Source of the DNA: Liolophura sinensis
Lineage: Eukaryota; Mollusca; Polyplacophora; Chitonida; Chitonidae
NCBI RefSeq assembly: GCF_032854445.1
Contig: NC_088295.1
Span: 67,997,249-68,061,248 of the forward strand
Direction of reading: 5' to 3'
DNA: 64,000 bases
The notes beneath the pieces were generated by a model. It did no database searches and was not told where the DNA came from. It saw only the letters and a program-made list of their open reading frames with translations. Shown piece by piece: positions 48,645 to 62,709 of this stretch. Numbering within the stretch: the first letter of the stretch is position 1; every line of letters begins with the position of its first letter. Both the position numbers and the translations under genes were made by a program.

Positions 48645-49460
48645 TCTTCTCAAGAACCACTGAACTGATTGTTCTGAAATTGGATATGCAGCTAGACCGT
48701 TGGTAGTTACAAAAATCGTTGACTTCCTGTCAGAACTTTGGAAGCTCGCCATTGGTCAAAGTTGTGATGTTATTTCAAGCTGCTGATTTTGAATCTGCTT
48801 TTATTTTTTGTATATCTCTGTAACTTTTTGAGGTATAGTAAAAAAACTAGACTAGTTAGGTAATTTCAATGACCTGTAACTCGAGTACTATGGAAGCTAG
48901 AAATGAGCAACTTGCACCAAATTGTAGCCCAAAACATGCTCTTTCTGGAATATGCCAACGGATTTGAGCTACGATCAACAGTTTTCTCACTAGAAGTGTT
49001 TAAATGACAATTTCTAAACAATTTTTATTTAGAAAAAGATGGGATTCCTATTGCTTTAACCTGGAGTTCGATGGGAACTAGACTGGGTTTATAGTATTTC
49101 ACGTGATGTTTTCGGCTCCACTGTCTGTGATTTCCCGAAACAGTTGTACGATGACAATTGGTTATGCTGTCCTGTATTAACAGGAAACAGCAAACGACGT
49201 GAACCTCTAAAAGTTAGCTTTGTTTTGCGCAGACCTTGTCTTCTTGACTATACGCTCATCACGCCACGGTGATTGACCGATGTCGACATGTGCCATGGTC
49301 CAGGTGTTGGCTTGCTGACAACGGCCGAGCTATTAAAAGAGCAGTCAGTCTGTGCATGGCAGGTCATGGATTGAGACGTGGAAGTATAAACTTGCTGTTA
49401 TATGGGCCGTGTATTATTGAGTCAGGAAAACATCTTCGATCCGACCTGGGATCCCGGCCT
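48645..49460 (+). repeat. Long direct repeat, copy B (~815 bp), unknown element
   Basis: Second member of the pair starting at 47590, with scattered substitutions and small deletions. Both copies keep an open frame over the last ~200 bp that begins near the words HVPWSRC and continues AVSLC, RRGSI, LLLYGP. The flanks after the two copies differ, so the repeat boundary near gatcccggcct is sharp. Confidence 0.88.
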
Positions 49461-49884
49461 GTTCGCAGATCCATTGTAGTTAAATACTGTATTTCTCTTC
49501 AAGTAGGCCTTAAAATGAGACTTTTGATGCCAACACCCTTAACAAAAAATCGTAAATGGCCCTAGAAGCAGGATGAATCAGTCAGAATCAGCAAAACGTG
49601 CATTTGAAGAATACTAAACTTAAAATGAACTACAGTAGTTATTCTGTACATATTTGCCATTCGTTTGCTATTGAAGACCAGCAATGAGGCTGTTTGTTCA
49701 AATTCAGCTGTTGATAGCTTACTCACCTGGTAAGGTGTTCTACTACATACAGATTGGATTGCTATTATGGAAGGGGACTCCATGTAGGTATAAGTGCAGT
49801 GTAAAACATTAAATAAATAAATCAATTCTAATATTGACTTGGTCATACCCATTTTAACATATGGCCTATTGGGTTGGATGGTAG

Positions 49885-51183
<1,299 letters not shown>

Positions 51184-52384
51184 TGAGTATATGGCTGGTG
51201 TATTTGTTATTACATGCCCTGAAATATTTGCATGTGAAAACATCTATGTTTGTCTGGTGGCCAAAAATGCATGTGTCATTTGCCTTGTAAATGCACTTTG
51301 TTGAGATACAACTGAAATAATTTTGAACACTTGAAAAGAAAAGACAACATTTGGTAAAAGAATTTTTCAAACGGCAGAGCTGTATGAACTGTTACAAAAT
51401 ACAGTCAAGCCTGTGGTATGTGGCCAGTGAAGGGAGACGAAATACGTGCCCGCTTAGGACAGGTGGCCATATAACACAGGCTAGGTGAAGAACGAGTCAA
51501 TTTATCGGTATTAATTTCTGATATGATTAAGTCTTAAAGCATTAATGTTTATGCTTACATACATATAGTAGATATATAAGGACAGTATAGTAATAATAGA
51601 TCTCATAAATTATAAGTATCATAGGGTCTAAGCCAAAAGTTTTAATGGTGTTGATGCAAAGTGTAAGTACGTATAAAGAAATGCTCAGCATGCATGTGAC
51701 TTCAGTATGCAGCCGAGTATGATGACACAAAGGTGCTGGCCAAAACGCCTACTGTTCAGTGTAAAACGCATCAGTTTCTAAGCGTCACATGCTCGGAATG
51801 CGTGCGTTCTTTGCGAAATTCTTAACAGTTTTATTCAACATCCAGTCCAGCTCATCAAATTTGGTCTTTTCTTTTAAGCAAATCAATCAGCCATTGCTTT
51901 ACACGCTTTATGCATCCTAAGGAAAGGACGGAAACTAAACCACGTGGAGTTGTGACTCTACCATTATCCCAGGAACTCTGTTACAATCTGTCTCAGTTAC
52001 ATGTATTGTAATATTTCATGTTTTCAGACTTCCACATTGTCAGTCTAGGAACTGTGCTGCTATTTTATTAACACCAGAACTACATGTAGCTGGTGATGTT
52101 CAGATATGTAGGTCTGATAACGAGTACAGCTGTCAGAGCTGGCCATGATTCTGTATGTGATGATATCTAGACACTTTGATTTACTTGGCTTCTGTTGTAC
52201 TGAAGAGCTCACTTTACGATATGATACAGTATAGTCCTTACTAAGGATTAGGTTTCTCTCTTTATGATGCATACATGATGAAAATCAAGATATATAGTTG
52301 AAGTGGTGTTAAATCATAATCATTCGTTTATGGGAATGTAGGAAGATCTGTGGGCATTTGTCATATGTTCTGGTGACAGAGGCC

Positions 52385-52470
52385 AGTTTTACAAAGCAGT
52401 CCCAAACTGCACTTGGTGTAAATTCTATGACAACATACAGTGGAGACATGTGTCACCATGGTTAATGTGC
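52385..52470. mobile_element. Fragment related to the 'gtttcacaaagc' fold-back
   Basis: ccagttttacaaagcagtcc, then aattctatgacaacatacag and gtgtcaccatggttaatgtg resemble the left arm and core of the element at 15569-15695. Confidence 0.4.
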
Positions 52471-55084
52471 TTGGTGAATTTTCTCAGCAGAGTGTTGTGT
52501 CTTTGGAAAATACGTCTACATGTACAGTAGGCTGTGACATTATCTAAGTCACTCCAGTTTAATTTTGTATTTTGCAAGCAAACCGACCCTGAAAAATCCG
52601 GAAAACAGAATATTTATAAGACTGAAAACCCTTTGTTTTATTTTATCTTGACATTTTTATGATTTTCCAGTTTTTACAATCCTAACATTTTTATGAATTT
52701 CCTCTTGTTTTTTCTGTAAGGCTTTTAGATCATGTCAATATGTCTTCAAGAGACAAAATAGTCTACATTTTCCATTAATTAGTGACATTGGTTTTATTTT
52801 ATTTTTATACTATAATGCTACATTGAAAAAAAAAATTATACTGCTCATAACAATTATCACAGATACATAAATCTCACATCTGAATGTAAAATTTAAGGAG
52901 CTCAGTCATATCTGGAAATGAATTTATTGTAGCTGCATCTATAATAGGATCCCAAGTGTTCATAGAAGTCGTCTGGAAGAGCTGGTATTCGGTCTGTCGA
53001 TTGAATAAAAAACTCAATAACTGGTGATATGTATTCAATTTGAGGATGTTTTTGGAAAGAAATATTCATAATTTTACATGAACTCAATTTGAACATATCA
53101 AAGATCTGCGAAAGATCACATTACGAGTTATCTCCCTTTTATGAAAATCTTCATAACACATCTGCGTTGAAAAGATTAAGGAAGCAATTTTTGGAAGTGA
53201 AGGGGTGTATGAAATCAAACACGATACATCATAAGCTTCTTTGGTCTCTGCCAAATTGGTTCTCACAAAAAATCTGACCTACTGCGGCTTCTGATCGTTC
53301 TGTTTTTGACAACAGTTAGAGCGTGTGACCTTATATGAGTGCACGCGGTCTAACAGGTTTCCTCCCCTTGACGTCAGGGGGTGCTAATATCTTCAGCTCC
53401 CTTCAAGGGAAGCATGCAATTTACCTCCAAAGTTTGATAAATAACTCATAGCAGCGGAATTAAAAACTTTCTTTGCCATGGACATTTACCAGTGACATCA
53501 GTTCGATACAAAAACATTTTAATGTTCAAAGTCTGAACACAGAGAATTGTGCAAGACAGGACTGCAGCCGTTTAGGCCCTTGAGATCCAGCCATGTTTGT
53601 TGTGGAAAATGTGACAGTTCAGTTTTCAATGATACATAAAATAGCAGTGTATATTATCTCTCTAAATCTGTAGCCTCTCTGTTTAAAGATTTTAGTTAAT
53701 ACTCCGTGTTGTAAATCACTGTGTGGGTTTCCTAATTTTCTATTTACCGGTGGCTGATTTTCGGGGTAAATTTCATGTGATTAGTACCCTGTCAAATCAG
53801 ACTTCGTTTTGAACTGCTTTTGTGGATTGAAATCTTGGTTTATTTTGATAAGTAAGGATAATATTTCAAGAGAATTAGGTCATGCACAGAGCATTCATCT
53901 GGATACACCATTCAGATTATTTTCGAGTATGCATGTAAGGTGTTTTGATTTTTGATTTCCGCTTTTTCTTTAGATGATTTTTTGACTATTCCTTTTACAG
54001 ACTGAGAAACAACCACATAGACCATTAATGCATGACAATGCTGTCTTAAATATTTTTGAAAAGTGCTGTCAACTGATGACCAATTGCTCATGTGAGTTCA
54101 GTCAATCTAGACTGATGCTCTATGTTGTAAGCTTTCTGGTCAGCTAAAATCACACAAATTGACTGATGCAGGATACTCAGTCTAGTCATTGACAACCAAT
54201 GTTACTTTCTGCACAAGTAGTCAGAATTTATAGTCTTGTTGTCAGTAAATCCTTATTTTAAATTTGTGTCACATGTATGTCATATTGAGGTTAAAGGTTA
54301 AGGTCAGTGGAAGATCATTATGTACTCTTGTAACTGAATTTCTAAGGAAACTGTTGTTTCAAATTTCATGAAACAGGGTATATACGATGTTAAACCAAGA
54401 TTGGAAACTGAATGACTGTTAACAAAAATTGATGTGAATGTCAAGGTCAAGCAGAGGTTGGAACATTTGGCTGCTTCAGTGTTTGTAATTTTGTCTGATT
54501 GTGAGAGTTGAGGTCAAGTTTTAAGGGTTGTTGGATGGCAGGATGATAGTGGAAAAATTGTTGTTTAATCACCAAATCTAATATATCCTGACCTTTTTCT
54601 GCCTCTGTAGTTGCATTTTTAACATGCATGGTCTAAGTTTTGATAGTCTACACCATTTAATTTTGAACTGTTCAATTTAAGGATACAGACCTATCACTGC
54701 CTATATGTATTTAAATTCTTTTGAATTTTTAAAAAAATTTGCAGTAAGAATTGTGTGTGTGTGCCATTTGCAAACCATGTGGTATATGAAAGCACATGTT
54801 CAGGGCGATCATGTCTTAACATTTGAAGGCTTCTCCAGTTGGATTCTCTAACAATAACTTCTGAGTGGTTTTGTGCTGGTACATTAAACCATCCCCATAA
54901 ATCCTGTCACTATGGTATGAAACCATTATGATGTTTACTGCACAGCAGACATCAGGAATCATGTCCTGTAGAGGATGTACTGTCGTATCATGTTACGTCT
55001 GTGGTTTACAGGTCACAGTGACTTCACACTTCTCTTCTGATCAGACATGTGTTTATGCCCCTCATTTGCCTGCGGATAGAACTT

Positions 55085-55200
55085 TATGGATGAACAGTGC
55101 CTCGTCCATGTAACTGCCATGGCTACGTACCACCTACAGTACTGGTCGCCATGGAAGTTAAGCGCATGTAGCCCTTCGTGCGCTTTTTGAAATGGACCTA
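55085..55200. mobile_element. Fragment related to the 'gtttcacaaagc' fold-back
   Basis: catgtaactgccatggctac, gtactggtcgccatggaagt, ending cgtgcgctttttgaaatgga, which parallels the right arm and core of 15569-15695. Confidence 0.5.
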
Positions 55201-55207
55201 GAACTTA

Positions 55208-55322
55208 ATATTATTACATGACATCACTTTATATTATTTCGTAACATCATTTTATATTACTACATGACCTCACTTTGTATTATTACATGACATCTTTTTA
55301 TATTATTACTTGACATCACTTT
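55208..55322 (+). repeat. 23-bp tandem repeat, five units
   Basis: Unit tattattacatgacatcact plus tta, repeated five times with substitutions (tatttcgtaacatcatttta, tactacatgacctcactttg). Confidence 0.85.
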
Positions 55323-56857
55323 ATGAGCGCTTGGTTGTTCTATACATTTTTGATTTGCTAAATTACTCTAGCACCATCTGCAGGGGTGGGGTGGAATCAA
55401 AGATTATATTCTTGAACTACACGTTCTGTCCTTTTTGCTTCCAAATGTGATGTGATATATTTGATGTTTACATAGAAGACATCTTGTAACATATGGAAGG
55501 AAAGGTTTTGTTCTACATCTTCGGAGGCTGAGTTGCCCTAAGGCTAAATTAAAACTCAAAAATTTGTTTAAACCCGAACCACAGATCTTGATTAAGTTGG
55601 ACTTTTGAGGCTCATCTTAATTACAACTTCATTGCCTCATTTTTTGTGGGCACATTAACAATTTTTGGAATGAAGGCTTTTTTGTGTAGACGATTAGTGG
55701 ATGTGATTTAGAAAAATGGTGTTAATGCTTGAATAAATAATTATCATGACCAACAATGTACATGAAGGTGTTGAGCGAAAGGAAAACAAAAAACTTTATC
55801 TGATTTCTAAAATATTTTTTTCTTGCATATCTTTCTAAGCAGATTTTATTAGGTGTCATAACAGAATTTGTGCTGCATTGTACATTTCTGTACCTACATG
55901 TATATGTGTAGGTTGAGCTTGTTAAGACAACGAAAATGTAGAGCTCGGTCATACTAAGCTGTTCCTGATGTAATAGAGAAAATCTGGTGGCCTATACAAG
56001 GTGTACAGGGAAGGTGTATTGTTATTGTGGCCTATTCTCTGATGACTAGGCCACATCCTGTCCCTCTGTCTGTATACACAGGCCTGCGTGGCAGGTGCTT
56101 GCTGTAATGCTATCCAGGAAGTGATTGGTCCACCGCTAGCAATCTTTCCCGCAATCAATAACTTCATTTCCTGCCTCTATTTACCACTAACTTGAATCAA
56201 CACTGTACTCTGGATGATAACTAGTCACCTTGCAGGTAGGCGCAAGCCTCGTTAGTTCTGTCCAATCACAGATTCCATTAATGTCTGTATCATCCAGCGA
56301 TGGGTGTAAACAGGCCACAATATGAAGCCGTACATTTTCATCTGTCTGATGCTGATCTTATGTGAACTCTATACCCACATTATTGTAGTCCTTGTCAGAA
56401 TTCTTTTGGCTTCCTGAAAAATGAATCGTTTTTTTCGCCTCTGAAATTTATGCCGCCCCTTCCCCCTACTGCTCTTCAGCAATGTCAGCATGTCGTTAAA
56501 TAATGGCTTGTACTTGACTTGGATGTCACAAGAGACAAATTACCCTAAAGCTTGATTCTCATAGTCATGGAGATTGCAGGTTCAAATCCAGGCTTAGCTT
56601 GGTATTTTAATTCAGCAGATTTTTTGGTGTACTTGGTGAAGGTCAGTAGTTTACTCTTGGTACTTCAGGGTTTTCAATCCATACACCTGACTGCCGTCAT
56701 TAATTCTTGGATAAAGTTACATGTTGATGTTTTCAAGCTATGAATAATTTTGGGTATTTTGCCCCGTGCTATTCTTTTAATGTTATCTGAGTACTTACAG
56801 AAGACATGAAGAGATTTAATTTAACGACTGATTTATTGATTGTGTTTCTCTTCGCAG

Positions 56858-57038
56858 TATTCTCCTGGACTCAGATGGTCACATAAAACTAACAGACTTT
56901 GGCTTGAGTAAAGAGTCAATATTTGAAGAGAACAAAACTTTCTCGTTCTGTGGTACAGTGGAGTATATGGCCCCTGAAGTTGTGAACAGGAAGGGTCATG
57001 GGACGCCTGCGGATTGGTGGTCATATGGGGTTCTCATG
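56858..57038 (+). CDS. RPS6KA: RSK exon 8, residues 189-249, DFG and activation loop
   Basis: 181 nt, acceptor tctcttcgcag, donor gtaagg, ends in phase 0. D202-F203-G204 is the magnesium-binding DFG. The activation loop reads [15 protein letters not shown]218 in FSFCGT aligns with the PDK1 site of vertebrate RSK1 (Ser221). APE is residues 227-229. [10 protein letters not shown] follows, with Tyr where vertebrates usually have Phe. All residues needed for an active N-terminal kinase are present. Confidence 0.97.
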
Positions 57039-57725
57039 GTAAGGGCTATACTTACTACATGTACCTTCTCCCATTAGAATTTGTGAAGGAGAGATGTTGT
57101 GACTGAGTGGTTATGGTGTTAGTTCACTGGAGACAGGAGTTCAATCCCATTATTCAACATGACATTTTCAAGGTTTTTTTGCTTTCTATATTCTTGGGAT
57201 CTTTGTGACAGTAGGCGGTTGATGGCGCTCTCTTATGTGGCTTTGCACGAAGTTCGGTGGCAACCACTCGTTTTCCACCAGTATGACGTGGGAAATATCA
57301 CCAATGACTTGCCAAAGGCCTCGGGTTTACACCCTGCTTTCACATAGTCATGAAACTCACTGACTTTGTGCAAGTGTAAACATTCTTGAGTTTTCTTGAC
57401 TTTAAATAATATTGAAATAGATAAAATGTTATGAAAGGAGCATTCATATCTCTGCTCGTAAAAATGGATTAGTTTATAGAATATAAAATGTTTCTGTATT
57501 CATAGTTAATTTACCCAAAATATGCCTAGATATTAAGTATAAAAAGAGGAAAATTGCAAAATGAAAATGTAGGTTGAAGCTTTTTCATGCAGGCACTTCA
57601 AAAGTTAGACGTGTTTTGTATCACATTCAACACAAAGCGGGAGTGTAACATTCATTTAATCACAATAATAATGTATGGTAAATTTTATGTTTGAAATGAT
57701 CATTTGTTCTTTGATTTATTTTCAG
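57039..57725 (+). other. RSK intron 8 (687 bp, phase 0)
   Basis: AT-rich. Contains tRNA-head-like words near 57100-57145 (gagtggttatggtgttag, then gttcaatccc), suggesting an old SINE fragment, but it is too decayed to delimit. Confidence 0.8.
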
Positions 57726-57796
57726 TTTGAAATGTTGACTGGAGCTTTGCCTTTCCAAGGGGTCAATCGAAAGGAAACCATGACCCAGATATTAAA
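57726..57796 (+). CDS. RPS6KA: RSK exon 9, residues 250-273
   Basis: 71 nt, acceptor gatttattttcag, donor gtaagt, ends in phase 2. Encodes FEMLTGALPFQGVNRKETMTQIL, matching the FEMLTG.LPFQG..RKETM..IL block of the kinase C-lobe. Lys273 is split AA plus A with exon 10. Reading on through the donor meets a stop at once (AAG TAA), which supports the splice position. Confidence 0.96.
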
Positions 57797-58022
57797 GTAA
57801 GTTCATCTGGACACATTGTATTACACTGTTTACGTGAAAAGAGGTGGGTAGTTAATTAGATATTCCGATGGGACAGATATTTTACAGCTGGCAGTAATGA
57901 GGCACTTTGCTGCGTAAATAATTGAGTATCCATAGAGAAGCTTTTGACTTTGAAGACCGGTCAAAAGTAGGCTCACAGAAACATGTGGTCCATCTTCATA
58001 GAATGATGCTTGGTGTGATAAT

Positions 58023-58149
58023 AGACAGCTGATGCTTAACATGTTGGCGTATTTATAGGATTTAAGAAGAATGAACTGGTTTTTAATAGACAGCTGATGC
58101 TTAACATGTTGTGGTATTTATAGAATTTAAGAAGAATGAACTGGTTTTT
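58023..58149 (+). repeat. ~65-bp tandem duplication in intron 9
   Basis: agacagctgatgcttaacat then tttaagaagaatgaactggt occurs twice back to back, with three or so differences. It lies 55 bp upstream of a SINE. Confidence 0.9.
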
Positions 58150-58202
58150 GCTACATGCAGCTCTAGGTCATCTACATACAGGAGCTGTACTTAAAGACCT
58201 CT

Positions 58203-58453
58203 AGGGGGCCTCCGTGGCTCAGTTGGTTAGCGTGCTAGCTCAGTGTAATGACCCAGGAGCCTCTCACAATTGCAGTCCAGCTCAGACTGGCTTCCTCTCC
58301 GGCCATAAGTGGGGCGGTCTTGCAACAACCTGCGGATGGCTGTGGATTTTCCCCGGGCTCTGCCTGGTTTCCTCCCACCGTAATGCTGGTCACTGTCGTG
58401 TAAGTGAAATATTCTTGAGTACGGCGTAAAACATCAAACAGATAAATAAATAG
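58203..58453 (+). mobile_element. Near full-length SINE in intron 9
   Basis: Head gggcctccgtggctcagttg; a short deletion removes the stretch between 'tctcac' and 'gtccagctc'; tail ends gataaataaatag. Possible 8-bp duplication ctctaggg at 58199-58206 and 58458-58465, overlapping the G-rich head. Confidence 0.9.
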
Positions 58454-58639
58454 AAATCTCTAGGGATGGTACTGAGTGGAGTTTCTTGAAGCGCACTTTA
58501 AGAATAAATATGGAATAAATAAGTCCTTAACTACCGTGTGATATGAAGTGCACCTGGCTGGTTGGCCTGGTTGATGGTTCCCCAGAACAGGGTGTAGCTT
58601 CCTTGACTATCTGCTTGCTTTTATCTTGTGGGAAGGCCG

Positions 58640-59911
<1,272 letters not shown>

Positions 59912-60079
59912 GAGCAGGTCCAGCTGGGGTGGAGGACTTGAAGAAGCACTGTTTTTTCTCAAACATAGACTGGGAGAAACTCTTCAAACGACAGATCTCA
60001 CCTCCCTTCAAGCCAGCTGTTGTCAGAGCAGATGATGCTTTTTATTTTGACCCAGAATTTACAACAAAAACACCCAAAG
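59912..60079 (+). CDS. RPS6KA: RSK exon 11, residues 303-359, AGC tail and ERK site T356
   Basis: 168 nt, acceptor gactggttacag, donor gtattt, phase 1 in and out. Encodes [20 protein letters not shown], then PPFKP (residues 333-337) and [18 protein letters not shown] and the FDPEFT stretch are AGC-tail landmarks that wrap over the N-lobe. T356 followed by Pro corresponds to the ERK-phosphorylated linker threonine of RSK1 (Thr359). D359 is split with exon 12. Confidence 0.97.
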
Positions 60080-60679
60080 GTATTTGTCATTGTTATCAAG
60101 TGGTATTTAATGGTGAAAGACTTTAGCTGGCTGCACGAACTAAGGCATGTAGTACTAGAGACCCAGAGGTTGTTGGACGGAGTTAAAAGCTTGATGTTGC
60201 AGGATATACCGCAGAACATTTGCCTCAACAATATAATCTCTACATATATGTAGATGTCTACTTTCTAAGGGAAAAAACATTAAACTTACTGTCCAAATTT
60301 TGACAAATTTCATTTTTGTAGTTAGGCTTTGCATTCATGTTTTACCAGGCTGCATTGTTGGTTATTCTCATCAAACTTGTCCTATTTTGTTGAACGTTTC
60401 TTTTTTGATCTTGTAGTAGAACTAAAAGTACTAAATGTTCCGTTGGTTTTTGTCTGGTATGTTATACATCAGAGGATCTTGTAGGCTCATTCATCTAAAG
60501 CGTTGGCCTTGGCACAGTCTGTCATCCTCTGAGGTCGCAGTTTAAATCCAACTTTCTCTGATTCAGGAGTCTGGACATTTGTAGAAAGCGACGCCTTGGT
60601 TAAATCTGATAAGCATGACTGATGTGTAACTAAGAGGATGGCAAAACTTTGATAATTAAGCATTGTGTACATGTCACAG
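60080..60679 (+). other. RSK intron 11 (600 bp, phase 1)
   Basis: AT-rich; a stretch at 60480-60570 has tRNA-head-like words (gcgttggccttggcac, gcagtttaaatcc), possibly a relic SINE of another family. Not delimitable. Confidence 0.8.
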
Positions 60680-60810
60680 ATTCACCAGGCATTCCACCAA
60701 GTGCTACAGCTCATGAGTTGTTCAAAGGCTTCAGCTTTGTGGCACCCGCTCTTCTAGATGACAAGGATACAACCCCAGACCCTCTTAGCAACAAGGTCAA
60801 CTTGTCAAAG
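60680..60810 (+). CDS. RPS6KA: RSK exon 12, residues 359-402, linker with hydrophobic motif
   Basis: 131 nt, acceptor catgtcacag, donor gtaatt, ends in phase 0. Encodes DSPGIPPSATAHELFKGFSF. S360-P corresponds to RSK1 Ser363, an ERK site. S377 in FKGFSF corresponds to RSK1 Ser380, the hydrophobic-motif serine phosphorylated by the C-terminal kinase domain and then bound by PDK1. After VAPALL the linker diverges from vertebrates (acidic DDKDTTPD). The whole activation relay ERK-CTD-PDK1-NTD is therefore predicted to be conserved. Confidence 0.96.
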
Positions 60811-61584
60811 GTAATTACACAACTGTGCCAGGCTGGAAGACAACAGAAATTTTATCTAAGCAGCCAGTGTGTACATGTAGAGTACATGCAGTTACTTGAA
60901 CAAGAACCACTGTCATGTGGTCACATTGTATGACACATGTGCTAGGGCTGTATGGCACAAAGTGACTAGAAAAGGTCTATAAAAATAGGTTCTCTGTTAA
61001 TATCTTAACTAAAAAATAATAAATCAGCTATTAAATGTTTAACTCTGAAAACATATGTTAATATTGGTAAAACAAGATTATCTCAATGCAATGTTTAAGG
61101 TTTGGTTTCAAGTGCCAAAAGGTTAAGGTATTGGGTATCAGATACTTTTGTCCTTTATATTCAGGCACATCTTAGATTTCCTGGACACAAGTTGAATAAA
61201 ATAGATTGTGGGCCTGTTTTTGTAGCATTATTCATATTTCAGCCTTCAGATTGATCAAACGACCAATCTCTCGGACTACTTTTGACCACAGTAAACAGAA
61301 AAGAAGCCAGCTGTGCTTCACTCTTGGTAACTTGGTAGACATGTTGGTAAATGTACATGCTATGGTTTTTTAACAACAGATAAAAAGCAGTGAATTCTAT
61401 ACTGACATGTCCTGTGTAAAAAAGACAAAATTTCTTTGAAAAAAAAAGAACCAAAAAAACTAAAACATTTTTCGCTTGGCTGTACGTATAGAAAGAGAGG
61501 TATTGTTGGAGGGGGGAAGTTGAGGTGTTAGTGTCTGTGTAGAGTTTTTGGGTTAGGTTCCTAATTTAGAATATGGTGTGTAAA

Positions 61585-61672
61585 TGTTTTTGGAGGCATG
61601 GACTTGCCCTGCAACAAGAAGACTCAATATATATACACACACCTAACGACTCCTTGTCATATGACTGAAAAA
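61585..61672 (+). mobile_element. SINE-like family 2, partial copy
   Basis: ttgccctgcaacaagaagac, cacacacctaacgactcctt, gtcatatgactgaaaaattg; ends before the gacgttaaacc segment. Confidence 0.7.
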
Positions 61673-61779
61673 TTGTGCATACATGCATACAACTCTATAA
61701 CATGTGAAGTTACTGCTGTATAATCTTTGCTGTAAATTGTGACAGTATAATAATTTTGGCCTTTTTTCTTGATTCATTG

Positions 61780-61950
61780 CTGGCTTCCTGTCCTGACATA
61801 CATGAGAAGGTCTGCCAGGAACCTGCAGAGGGTCGATGGGTTCCCCCAGGTTCCGCCTGGTTTCCTCCCAGCATAATGCTCGCTGCCGCTGTATAAGTGA
61901 AATATTCTTGAGTTCGTCATAAAACACCATTTAAATAAATAAATAAAATA
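61780..61950 (+). mobile_element. SINE copy, head missing
   Basis: gctggcttcctgtcctgaca, ggtctgccaggaacctgcag, tttcctcccagcataatgct, then ttgagttcgtcataaaacac and a long (aaat)n tail. Confidence 0.85.
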
Positions 61951-62048
61951 AATAAGTCATCTTGATTTATGTCTCCTGTCCTGTAAGTGAAATTTACAGA
62001 ATTTCTGTTCTTCCGTTTTTCTTGGGGCCTTGGCTGTGTGTCCCCTTA

Positions 62049-62597
62049 CATGAAGCTCTCATCAGGCAGCTCCCTCCCCTGTAAAACTGGCCATCATCAT
62101 GAAGCTCTCATCAGACAGCTCCCTCCCCTGTAAAACTGGCCATCGTCATGAAGCTCTCATCAGACAGCTCCCTCCCCTGTAAAACTGGCCATCGTCATGA
62201 AGCTCTCATCAGGCAGCTCCCTCCCCTGTAAAACTGGCCATCGTCATGAAGCTCTCATCAGATCGCTCCCTCCCCTGTAAAACTGGCCATCATCATGAAG
62301 CTCTCATCAGACAGCTCCCTCCCCTGTAAAACTGGCCATCGTCATGAAGCTCTCATCAGACAGCTCCCTCCCCTGTAAAACTGGCCATCGTCATGAAGCT
62401 CTCATCAGATCGCTCCCTCCCTGTAAAACTGGCCATCGTCATGAAGCTCTCATCAGATCGCTCCCTCCCTTGTAAAACTGGCCATCATCATGAAGCTCTC
62501 ATCAGACCGCTCCCTCCCCTGTAAAACTGGCCATCATCATGAAGCTTTCATCAGGCAGCTCCCTCCCCTGTAAAACTGGCCATCATCATGAAGCTGT
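62049..62597 (+). repeat. 49-bp minisatellite, eleven full units
   Basis: Unit: catgaagctctcatcagaca, gctccctcccctgtaaaact, ggccatcgt. Units start at 62049, 62098, 62147 and so on to 62538, with a partial unit at 62587; one unit is 48 bp. Very few differences, so it is recent and probably variable in copy number. Ends about 60 bp before the exon 13 acceptor region. Every unit contains a pyrimidine block followed by ctgtaaaa. Confidence 0.96.
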
Positions 62598-62658
62598 GAT
62601 ATTGATAGTGTGGCAAACCAACAATCAAGTAACGTTGTCTGTTTATTTGTTTTTGCAG

Positions 62659-62709
62659 ATTCCAGGTGTGAAAACAACACCATTCACCGATGACTACGAA
62701 ATCAAAGAG
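62659..62709 (+). CDS. RPS6KA: RSK exon 13, residues 403-419, linker to second kinase domain
   Basis: 51 nt, acceptor gtttttgcag, donor gtaatt, phase 0 at both ends. Encodes IPGVKTTPFTDDYEIKE. F.D.YE.KE directly before the second glycine loop matches RSK2 (FTDGYEVKE). A 49-bp minisatellite ends about 70 bp before this exon. Confidence 0.95.

Larger units (their letters stand above)
60811..62658 (+). other. RSK intron 12 (1.85 kb, phase 0)
   Basis: Holds a family-2 SINE piece (61585-61672), a SINE copy (61780-61950) and the 49-bp minisatellite (62049-62597). 60.8-61.5 kb shows nothing recognisable. Confidence 0.85.

Noticed and set aside
62049-62597. Regular 49-bp repeats that could suggest a CRISPR array or a repeat protein
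   Set aside because: Direct tandem units without spacers; frames broken by the 49-bp period.
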